Notes under the pieces: model-generated
Database searches by the model: none
Told to the model about the DNA's origin: nothing
Seen by the model: the letters and a program-made list of their open reading frames with translations, nothing else
Made by a program: the position numbers and the translations under genes
Shown: positions 1 to 5,566 of the stretch, piece after piece
Numbering within the stretch: position 1 is the first letter of the stretch
Layout: each line of letters opens with the position of its first letter
Assembly (NCBI GenBank): GCA_903859115.1
Contig: CAIOLH010000052.1
Coordinates: 1-7,962, forward strand
Origin: an uncultured Opitutia bacterium
GTDB lineage: Bacteria > Verrucomicrobiota > Verrucomicrobiae > Opitutales > UBA953
Direction of reading: 5' to 3'
Length of the DNA: 7,962 nt

Positions 1-108
1 GACATGCCTAAGTCGGGCACCATCACGACCACTTACTTTAACGACGACACCAACAGCCCACCTTCATTCCAGCGAGCAGACAATATTGTTAATTGGGTGA
101 ACAACTAA
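1..108 (+). CDS. C-terminal end of an unidentified protein (partial)
   Basis: Frame 1 is open from the first base to a TAA at 106-108 and gives 35 residues, rich in Thr, Asn and Asp, ending in IVNWVNN. The start lies outside the window. The fragment is too short to assign a family, and I recognise no motif in it. That it is a real gene end is inferred from the uninterrupted frame, the plausible amino-acid composition and the way it meets the opposite-strand PAP2 gene tail to tail, sharing only bases 105-108. That tight convergence is typical of a compact genome. Confidence 0.55.
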   Translation, partial: DMPKSGTITTTYFNDDTNSPPSFQRADNIVNWVNN

Positions 109-815
109 GCGGAAGTTTGTGTAGGCTTCATAGCTATCGCGAGTAAGGCGGATAGAAGCCACGCGATACCCAGAGTGGCAAGTGTATGCGAAAGCATATG
201 CTCGCCACGTGCTATCTGATACAGGCCCATGACACCGCCCAAACCTAAGCCGATCCAAAGTCCAAGCTTACGGTAAGGTTGATTAAACCAAGCCCAGTAG
301 AGACTGATCAAAGCCAGACCACCACTGGCGTGCCCAGCAGGAAATGCGTGGCAGGGATACCCCGCTGGCTTGCTTTGAAATAATAATAAATGCGGAAATG
401 CTCCGCCATAATTGGTCAATTCCAATGGGGTCGCCATGTTCGTTATAGCACGGAGCTGAGTTGAAGTTACTGAGACCACAGCCATCGAGACGAAAACATA
501 GATGGCCTGGCGGCGATTCATCCAACGTGGCGCAAGCTTAGGTAATAAAATAATTACTAATAAATAGACGGCGAATAAAATGATGAGGGCTTTAGGTCCA
601 TCATAGGCGAGAGTCTTACCCAAGAAATGATCGTGAGGAATCAGCCAATTTTTTCCGTTCCAGAAAAAAGACTGAAACCAGAAATCTACTTTTTCACCTG
701 GGGCAAAAGGAAAACCAAAAAAGACAATCACCCCGGCTAAAAATAATGCCGGAGCGATGAGTCGTTTAAAACTAGTGGGCTGGGTTGAGTAATCCGCCAT
801 GATTAAAGAGTTCAT
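105..815 (-). CDS. PAP2-superfamily membrane phosphatase (COG3907-like)
   Basis: Predicted polytopic inner-membrane protein of 236 residues. Hydrophobic segments lie near residues 19-36, 75-92, 103-120, 164-176, 185-201 and 212-228. PAP2 enzymes remove phosphate from lipid phosphates such as phosphatidic acid or undecaprenyl pyrophosphate, using a His nucleophile. Visible motifs are FPAGHASGG (158-166, the PSGH-type motif) and ARGEHMLSH (202-210, the Arg/His motif). The first motif, normally K-x6-R-P, reads R-x6-T-P around 122-130. This resembles the 'membrane-associated PAP2' group rather than PgpB. The start at 815 has AGGG five bases upstream. A second ATG at 800 would give 231 residues and is also possible. 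Either start lies inside the 3' end of the preceding transferase gene (overlap 29-44 bases), so translational coupling is likely. The substrate cannot be read from the sequence. Confidence 0.85.
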   Translation of the reverse strand: MNSLIMADYSTQPTSFKRLIAPALFLAGVIVFFGFPFAPGEKVDFWFQSFFWNGKNWLIPHDHFLGKTLAYDGPKALIILFAVYLLVIILLPKLAPRWMNRRQAIYVFVSMAVVSVTSTQLRAITNMATPLELTNYGGAFPHLLLFQSKPAGYPCHAFPAGHASGGLALISLYWAWFNQPYRKLGLWIGLGLGGVMGLYQIARGEHMLSHTLATLGIAWLLSALLAIAMKPTQTSA

Positions 816-2787
816 CGGTGCCCTGATAATAGCGCAAGGCTTCATCGGTAGCGGCCGAATCCATTTTGTCTTTCTCAATGACTTTCAAACTACCCGTACC
901 TAAATCTGCCCAGTATTGTTGAACCTGGCGCAAAGGCTTGAGTACCGTCAATAGGCCATTGGGACGAAGTACGGCCACTTTTTGATAGTTACTGATGAAG
1001 GCACGTGGCTGATAGTCGGGCTTCATCACATCGGTGCCCACAAAGCGCGACGTGTAAGAAATATTCATTAACCCTAAGAGTGTCGGAACCGTATCAATCT
1101 GACTCATCATTGGATTGAACACCTGAGGTTTAACTAATCCGGGGGCCCAAATGAAAAGTGGGATTTCATATTTTTTGATTTCCAGCTCTTGTTTACCCGC
1201 AACCGAAGCGCAGTGGTCGGCAACGATTACAAAAATCGTATTTTTAAACCAAGGTTTGGATTCTGCAGCTTTGAGAAATGCACCAATTGCATAATCCGTA
1301 TACGCTACCCCGCCCTCGCGATTTTGTAATTTAGGATCAATCTTACCACTCGGCCAAGTATAAGGCCGGTGATTTGATGTGGTCATAACGAAATGATGAA
1401 ATGGCTTACCCGCGGCGAAAGACTTATCCGCTTCATCGAGCGACCAATTTAAAGCGTCTTCATCACAGGCGCCCCAGGCATTTTCAAAAGTCGTTTTCTT
1501 TCCGACAGCCAACTGACGTGGTAAATCCACCACGCGATAACCGTTGGTAGAGAAGAAATAATTCATATTATCGAAGAAGCCATCGCCCCCGTAAATAAAG
1601 GCTGAATCGTATCCCTCGTGGTTAAGAACCGAACCTAAAGTGGTTAAGTTTTCACAGCCGCGACGACGCAGTACAGACTGACCAGGAATAGGTGGAATCG
1701 ATAACGTTAAACCCTCCATCCCTCGCACCGTCCGTGTCCCCCCAGCGTAGCAGTGTCGGAACCATAATGACTCACGAGAAATGCGATCAAGGTTAGGTGT
1801 TAATTTTTGTGAGGCATAGGGATCAATCCCGTAACAACTTAAGAATTCAGCACTGTAGCTTTCCATGGTGATTTGGATCACATTATATTTTTGAGCTGAA
1901 CCAGACGCTTTGATTTCACGTGTGATGTCTGCTTTTTTACTATCATTCGTTTCGGAAGTTAAAATTTCGCGTAATGCAGCCGGAGCGTTATCGCGTGAAG
2001 GATAGAAGCGACGCCATTCTAATTGATTGGCCCAAAACGCGGTTAAGAAAGAGTACTCACCATTCTTAGCGATTTCTGTTTCATAACTATTAGCAAAACT
2101 CGGTTGAATATCGCCCATGTGACGCAAGCCAGCGACGACGCGTTCACCAAAGCCCGAATCGGCATCCGAAGACTTCTTTAGATCATGTTTCCCTACAAAA
2201 TAGCTATATGTAGGTATAATGAGAACTGGCACAGCCAGTACCAGTGGCGTCCACCAACGTGGGGTAGAATCATTAGCCACCCCCTCCGACCATAGCTGTG
2301 TGTAACCGCACTTACGCCAGAGGAAATAAAACCCGGCTGCGAGTGAGAATACCGCTAAAAAGATGAGCGGCATGTTGTATGACTCGCGAATATTTTTAAC
2401 CACTTCGCTCGTATAAACTAAATAATCAACCGCGATAAAGTTGAAGCGAACAGCGAACTCTTGCCAAAAAAGAATTTCGGAAATTTTCCAGAAAGTGAAA
2501 AGAAAAACCCCGAAACACCAAAGAGGAATTAAAAATAAACGAAAACGCTCCGACTTACAAAAACTACTGATGAGCGCAAAAGGGATGGCAAAAAATCCTG
2601 CCATCGCGATGTCGAAAATAAATCCGATTAAAACAGCCGCAAAAGTCGTCCAAGACCAAGTGACTTCAGATGCTGAGGTAACGAGAAAACCTAGGCGCAA
2701 AACGGTTCCTAAAATAATATAAGTTAAGGCCAGTAACCACGCTCCTCCTTGTCGTGATCGGATTTTTTGGAGAAGGAAATTTTGCAT
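772..2787 (-). CDS. LTA synthase/phosphoglycerol transferase family membrane enzyme
   Basis: Protein of 671 residues. Five hydrophobic segments lie near 16-36, 47-76, 82-108, 139-157 and 178-197, followed by a large extracytoplasmic alkaline-phosphatase-fold domain from about 300. This is the LtaS/OpgB (COG1368) architecture. Likely metal and catalytic residues are E309 in ITMES, T353 in GTRTVRGMEG, N472-H473 in NHRPY, and D524-H525 in VADHC. Thr at the nucleophile position is expected of enzymes that move a phospholipid headgroup (phosphoglycerol or phosphoethanolamine). True sulfatases use Cys or Ser in C/S-x-P-x-R. Automatic annotation may still say 'sulfatase'. The acceptor is unknown: osmoregulated glucan, lipid A or another glycan are options. 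I chose ATG at 2787. A TTG two codons upstream (2793) is also open, and neither has a clear ribosome-binding site. It lies 51 bases after yidD on the same strand and overlaps the PAP2 gene, so it is probably cotranscribed with both. Confidence 0.88.
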   Translation of the reverse strand: MQNFLLQKIRSRQGGAWLLALTYIILGTVLRLGFLVTSASEVTWSWTTFAAVLIGFIFDIAMAGFFAIPFALISSFCKSERFRLFLIPLWCFGVFLFTFWKISEILFWQEFAVRFNFIAVDYLVYTSEVVKNIRESYNMPLIFLAVFSLAAGFYFLWRKCGYTQLWSEGVANDSTPRWWTPLVLAVPVLIIPTYSYFVGKHDLKKSSDADSGFGERVVAGLRHMGDIQPSFANSYETEIAKNGEYSFLTAFWANQLEWRRFYPSRDNAPAALREILTSETNDSKKADITREIKASGSAQKYNVIQITMESYSAEFLSCYGIDPYASQKLTPNLDRISRESLWFRHCYAGGTRTVRGMEGLTLSIPPIPGQSVLRRRGCENLTTLGSVLNHEGYDSAFIYGGDGFFDNMNYFFSTNGYRVVDLPRQLAVGKKTTFENAWGACDEDALNWSLDEADKSFAAGKPFHHFVMTTSNHRPYTWPSGKIDPKLQNREGGVAYTDYAIGAFLKAAESKPWFKNTIFVIVADHCASVAGKQELEIKKYEIPLFIWAPGLVKPQVFNPMMSQIDTVPTLLGLMNISYTSRFVGTDVMKPDYQPRAFISNYQKVAVLRPNGLLTVLKPLRQVQQYWADLGTGSLKVIEKDKMDSAATDEALRYYQGTDELFNHGGLLNPAH

Positions 2788-2838
2788 ATTCAAAGTTAAT
2801 GGGGGTAACCTAAAAGAGCGAGGGGACTCAGCATTTAT

Positions 2839-3093
2839 TTAGGCGGGAGGAACTTCGTCAATGCCTGAACCGCCGCCGGGTCGACACCGCCCAATGCGCT
2901 TGATTGAGAGCCATGAACCCTTGAATAAACCGTGCGTTTTCAGGGCAATTACTGCGTAGGCGGAGCAACTGGGATGAAATCGACAACCTGAACATGGCAC
3001 TAACCAGTGTAACGGTTTTGAAACGAAACGTTGATAAAAATAAATCGGCAGCAGAGCCAACCAAACCACTGCACTGCGAAAACGATTCATCAT
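2839..3093 (-). CDS. yidD: YidD membrane protein insertion efficiency factor
   Basis: An 84-residue protein with the family signature. There is an N-terminal amphipathic/hydrophobic stretch (8-30), then [14 protein letters not shown] (34-47), the LKTHGLFKG segment (51-59) and [15 protein letters not shown] (68-82). The conserved Cys residues are C37, C43 and C70, with an extra C34. YidD is a small inner-membrane-associated protein thought to help YidC and Sec insert membrane proteins. Its place directly after rnpA is the conserved bacterial order. The start at 3093 is one base past the rnpA stop. A second ATG follows at once. GGTGA inside the rnpA tail, ending 6 bases before this start, could serve as the ribosome-binding site. 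No yidC follows, and the next gene is the LTA synthase-family enzyme. Confidence 0.97.
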   Translation of the reverse strand: MMNRFRSAVVWLALLPIYFYQRFVSKPLHWLVPCSGCRFHPSCSAYAVIALKTHGLFKGSWLSIKRIGRCRPGGGSGIDEVPPA

Positions 3094-3094
3094 T

Positions 3095-3439
3095 TTATTT
3101 CACCGTCGATTTAATCGCCGTCGTATAAATTTTCACCAAGCTAGCAAAAGATTTTCTGAGGATGCTAGGACGGGCAATTAAAACACATTCCCAGCCATCA
3201 GGTAAAAGTTGAGCGTCGTTACGAAAGAGTTCTCGAGCTAAGCGCTTCGCACGGTTCCGATTCACGGCTAGGGGAATACTTTTCTTGGCCACCACCACGG
3301 CAAATCTTGCCTTAGTTTCAGGGGATCGACCCTGGCCAAGATTCAAAAGAAAAGGCCCGCAGTCGAGCCGCGAGCCATTTTGGCGGAGACGCGAGAAATC
3401 GGCTGAAGCACGAATTCGACGCTCCCGCGGGAGACGCAT
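3095..3439 (-). CDS. rnpA: Ribonuclease P protein component
   Basis: A basic protein of 114 residues, the usual RnpA length. It binds the RNase P RNA and helps position precursor tRNA for 5' leader removal. It starts [10 protein letters not shown] and carries F15 in the ADFSRL segment, the [11 protein letters not shown] strand (44-54) and the diagnostic [12 protein letters not shown] helix (59-70) with the RNR motif. The frame stays open 270 bases further upstream, but that extension is the antisense-free shadow of rpmH in another frame, so I take ATG 3439, four bases after the rpmH stop. No strong Shine-Dalgarno sequence precedes it, which suggests coupling to rpmH translation. A 12-base perfect palindrome falls six bases into the coding region (see findings). 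Confidence 0.96.
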   Translation of the reverse strand: MRLPRERRIRASADFSRLRQNGSRLDCGPFLLNLGQGRSPETKARFAVVVAKKSIPLAVNRNRAKRLARELFRNDAQLLPDGWECVLIARPSILRKSFASLVKIYTTAIKSTVK

Positions 3440-3443
3440 CGAA

Positions 3444-3581
3444 TTAGGATGCGCCGAGGCGCTTGCGACCAATCTTACGGCGATTAGCGAGAACTTTGCG
3501 ACCACCAGGGGTCTTGGAACGAGCACGGAAACCGCACTTACGAGCGCGGGAAATCTTGGATGGACGGTAGGTGGGTTGCAT
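3444..3581 (-). CDS. rpmH: 50S ribosomal protein L34
   Basis: A protein of 45 residues, the normal size for L34, very rich in Arg and Lys. It begins MQPTYRPSK and continues through [19 protein letters not shown] and RRKIGRKRL, which matches the family along its whole length. It is a structural component of the large ribosomal subunit. The frame extends 17 codons upstream to another ATG (3632), but those residues do not resemble L34, and the TTGACA box lies inside them, so the 3581 start is preferred. It is the first gene of the minus-strand rpmH-rnpA-yidD run. dnaA, often the divergent neighbour of rpmH, is absent here, and a LOG-family gene takes that place. Confidence 0.97.
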   Translation of the reverse strand: MQPTYRPSKISRARKCGFRARSKTPGGRKVLANRRKIGRKRLGAS

Positions 3582-3625
3582 AAATTTAGATGCAATACCC
3601 AAATAGACCCCGCCAAAAGTGTCAA
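3582..3625 (-). promoter_or_regulatory. Candidate promoter/leader for rpmH-rnpA-yidD
   Basis: On the minus strand a perfect sigma70-type -35 hexamer TTGACA lies at 3625-3620, 38 bases before the L34 start codon. No equally good -10 box sits at the usual 17-base distance: TATTTG is 14 bases away and TATTGC is 22. A start site just past either would give a very short leader, which agrees with the lack of a Shine-Dalgarno sequence before rpmH. The -35 match is seen directly. Its use as a promoter is inferred from its position in the only upstream gap of the operon. Confidence 0.4.
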
Positions 3626-3642
3626 GCCCCACACTTCCCTTC

Positions 3643-3678
3643 TTGGCAGATAGCTATTTTTAATGAAGATACGGCAAT
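3643..3678 (+). promoter_or_regulatory. Weak candidate promoter for the LOG-CPBP-tsaE set
   Basis: TTGGCA (3643-3648) is followed after 17 bases by AAGATA (3666-3671), a loose match to a housekeeping promoter. If used, transcription would begin at about the A of the LOG start codon (3679), giving a leaderless or almost leaderless message. No Shine-Dalgarno sequence is seen before 3679, which fits. The -10 match is poor, so this is only the best candidate in a 97-base gap shared by two divergent operons. Confidence 0.25.
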
Positions 3679-4533
3679 ATGAGTCCAGATAAAGCCCCTT
3701 TACGCCCACCTCCCGTCAAGGCTTACGAGAATGAGGAATTCTTGTTAAGCCCTCAGGCGCGCACCCTACGAGTGATGGCCGAGCTCACCGAGCCCTACCA
3801 TCGCTTCAAGAAATACGGTGTACGCAATACGGTCGTGATGTTTGGTTCCGCACGCACCCTCCCCATCGATCGCGCCCAAAAAGAACTCGAAGATGTGAAG
3901 GTGGCTATTACGAAAGGTGAGATCAGTCCTTCTGAAGCGAAGGCGCGATTACGCCTCGCTGAAATTAATTTAAAGAGCGCACCATTCTACGAAGCCTGTC
4001 GCGAATTGTCTAAAGAGATGACCGAGTGGTCGATGAGTTTACCCGAGTGGCAGAGATTCTTTATTTGCTCCGGTGGCGGACCTGGAATCATGGAAGCTGC
4101 GAATCGCGGAGCCAAAGAAGCCCACGGTCGCTCCATCGGCCTAGGTATCGCTTTACCCTTTGAACAAGAGCATAATCCTTACGTTACGCCTGAATTAGAT
4201 TTAGAATTCCACTACTTCTTCGTTCGTAAATATTGGTTCCTTTATTTAGCTAAAGCGCTCGTCGCATTTCCTGGTGGCTTCGGTACTTTCGATGAACTCT
4301 TCGAAATGTTGACACTGATTCAAACAGGCAAAACTAAAAAATATTTCCCAATCTTACTTTACGGTTCCGATTTCTGGAAACGCGTGACCGACTTCGAAGT
4401 CTTCCACGAATGGGGTATGGTCTCTCCTGAAGATCGTGGACTCTATATCTACGTCGACTCAGTTAAAGAAGCTCGCGATCACTTGATTCAAATCATCACC
4501 GATAAGTATCTCAAAGAAGACGGCTTATCGTAA
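3679..4533 (+). CDS. LOG-family nucleotide 5'-monophosphate phosphoribohydrolase-like protein
   Basis: Predicted cytoplasmic Rossmann-fold protein of 284 residues. LOG-family enzymes hydrolyse nucleoside or cytokinin riboside 5'-monophosphates to free base and ribose 5-phosphate. The core begins at VVMFGSAR (52-59). It includes SGGGPGIMEAANRGA (131-145), which binds phosphate, R183 in FVRKYW, and the signature PGGFGTFDE (198-206), whose E206 with R183 matches the usual catalytic pair. It is longer than the roughly 190-residue short LOG proteins. The extra length is an N-terminal arm (1-45) and a charged, helix-prone insert (about 63-105) between the first strand and the SGGGPG loop, as in the longer bacterial 'TIGR00730/Rossmann-fold' members. 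The true substrate is not known. Start ATG 3679 lacks a ribosome-binding site. The CPBP gene begins six bases after the stop. Confidence 0.9.
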   Translation: MSPDKAPLRPPPVKAYENEEFLLSPQARTLRVMAELTEPYHRFKKYGVRNTVVMFGSARTLPIDRAQKELEDVKVAITKGEISPSEAKARLRLAEINLKSAPFYEACRELSKEMTEWSMSLPEWQRFFICSGGGPGIMEAANRGAKEAHGRSIGLGIALPFEQEHNPYVTPELDLEFHYFFVRKYWFLYLAKALVAFPGGFGTFDELFEMLTLIQTGKTKKYFPILLYGSDFWKRVTDFEVFHEWGMVSPEDRGLYIYVDSVKEARDHLIQIITDKYLKEDGLS

Positions 4534-4539
4534 TCCACG

Positions 4540-5121
4540 ATGTCCTTAAATCTAGTTACAGATATAATCTATCTTCTAATTGGATTGGGCGTTGCGTATG
4601 CTTGGTTTAGCGAGTACCAGAAACGTCAGCGCAATCCTGGACCTGAACTCTTTTGGCCAGGCACCACGCGGGCCCCTATTTCAGGCATCCTAATCACTGT
4701 TTCAGGCATTCTGCTGCTGACCATCGCCGAAACCTGCGCCGAGATTCATTTTCAAGTCAGCGCTCATCAGTCGGTCGGTAATTTACATATTCTCGGAGCG
4801 ACTATGGGCGCTGCCATCGTTGAAGAAATGGTCTTTCGAGGATTCGTCGCACCCAGTGATTTAAGAGGCGTTAAACTTTTAGGCCTCATCATCATCGGCT
4901 CGCTCATTTTTAGTGTGATTCACGGATTTGATTTTAGCACGGTCCAAGGAAGAATCAGCCTCATCGCTACTTTCTTTATCTCAGTTTGGTTATACCTCGG
5001 ACGCTACAATCCTCTCAATCCCGAGCGTTCGATCCTTCCCTGCTTAATTGGCCACGTCGTGCGCAACCTTGCAGTCTTTGGCGTGAAATGGTCTCAGGGT
5101 TTCGTTGATCTCCATTCATGA
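4540..5121 (+). CDS. CPBP-family intramembrane metalloprotease
   Basis: Protein of 193 residues with hydrophobic segments near 4-22, 47-64, 82-95, 112-128, 139-153 and 166-181. The three CPBP (Abi/CAAX protease, Rce1-like) motifs are all present: EEMVFRG (95-101, glutamates E95/E96 and R100), FSVIH (124-128, H128) and HVVRN (172-176, H172 and N176). The catalytic set therefore looks intact. Members cleave within the membrane and serve in prenyl-protein processing, bacteriocin self-immunity or unknown roles. Nothing here points to a bacteriocin. It starts six bases after the LOG stop without a Shine-Dalgarno sequence, and its TGA overlaps the tsaE start (ATGA). This is strong evidence for one transcript and coupled translation. 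Specific substrate unknown. Confidence 0.9.
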   Translation: MSLNLVTDIIYLLIGLGVAYAWFSEYQKRQRNPGPELFWPGTTRAPISGILITVSGILLLTIAETCAEIHFQVSAHQSVGNLHILGATMGAAIVEEMVFRGFVAPSDLRGVKLLGLIIIGSLIFSVIHGFDFSTVQGRISLIATFFISVWLYLGRYNPLNPERSILPCLIGHVVRNLAVFGVKWSQGFVDLHS

Positions 5122-5564
5122 AATCACCGAAGACACTGAGTGACTGGACTCAAGGTGTTATCACGCATTCAGCTGAATCTACTGAAGAGCTGGCAAAAGA
5201 ATTTGCACAGCTTCTTCCGGCCGACACCACGCTAGCACTGGAAGGTGATTTAGGAGTCGGCAAAACCACTTTTGTTCGTGGACTGGTTAAAGGGTTTGGT
5301 ATCACCGAAGACATCACCAGCCCCTCATTCTCTTTGCTCAATGTTTATAAGGGTAAACGTATGATTTTTCACGTCGACGCGTATCGACTCACCCAAGCTT
5401 CGAGCTTTGATGATTTGATGATTTGGGATTCAGCTGTTAGTCCTTGGAATGTGATCGTTGAGTGGCCTGAGAAAGTTGCCGCACGACTCCCACGTTCCCT
5501 GTGGAAACTAAAAGCCACCATCCTTGCGGACGGTGGCCATCAGTTTACGCTCAGCGTAAATTAA
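5118..5564 (+). CDS. tsaE: TsaE, ATPase of tRNA threonylcarbamoyladenosine synthesis
   Basis: Protein of 148 residues, the usual TsaE length. TsaE is the P-loop ATPase that works with TsaB and TsaD to place N6-threonylcarbamoyl on A37 of tRNAs reading ANN codons. Visible are the Walker A GDLGVGKTT (43-51), SPSFSLLNVY (68-77, normally SPTFTLxNxY), HVDAYRL (85-91, with metal-binding Asp) and VEWPEK (114-119). The start codon overlaps the CPBP stop by four bases. tsaB and tsaD are not in the window. The gene ends two bases before the convergent typA stop, and its last codons form one arm and loop of a palindrome. Confidence 0.95.
   Translation: MKSPKTLSDWTQGVITHSAESTEELAKEFAQLLPADTTLALEGDLGVGKTTFVRGLVKGFGITEDITSPSFSLLNVYKGKRMIFHVDAYRLTQASSFDDLMIWDSAVSPWNVIVEWPEKVAARLPRSLWKLKATILADGGHQFTLSVN
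5542..5562. terminator. Palindrome at the tsaE/typA convergent junction, possible two-way terminator
   Basis: Seven perfect base pairs (TTTACGC 5544-5550 with GCGTAAA 5554-5560) surround a three-base loop (TCA). On the plus-strand transcript the stem extends by a G-U and an A-U pair to 5542-5562. The hairpin ends in the tsaE stop codon on one strand and starts four bases after the typA stop on the other. Neither side has a U-tract, so it is not a classical intrinsic terminator. A role in stopping or protecting both convergent messages is inferred from its position. Confidence 0.4.
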
Positions 5565-5566
5565 AC

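Noticed and set aside
2441..2722. 93-codon plus-strand open frame rich in Lys and Arg
   Set aside because: It is antisense to the membrane part of the LTA synthase-family gene. Its Lys-rich content is what the reverse of Phe/Leu-rich codons gives.
3582..3632. 17-codon extension of L34 to an upstream ATG
   Set aside because: The added residues are unlike any L34 N-terminus, and the TTGACA box falls within them.
3285..3653. 122-codon plus-strand open frame
   Set aside because: It is antisense to rpmH and rnpA, with Arg/Thr-rich, low-information sequence and no family resemblance.
3582..3678. Possible replication origin next to rpmH
   Set aside because: rpmH often neighbours dnaA and oriC, but no DnaA boxes (TTATNCACA) or AT-rich repeats are seen in this 97-base gap, and dnaA is not adjacent.
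3440..3709. 90-codon N-terminal extension of rnpA in the same frame
   Set aside because: It overlaps rpmH entirely, shows no RnpA similarity, and the normal 114-residue protein starts at 3439.
4540..5121. CPBP protease as a bacteriocin-immunity or phage-defence gene
   Set aside because: No bacteriocin precursor, transporter or defence gene is nearby. The neighbours are housekeeping genes.
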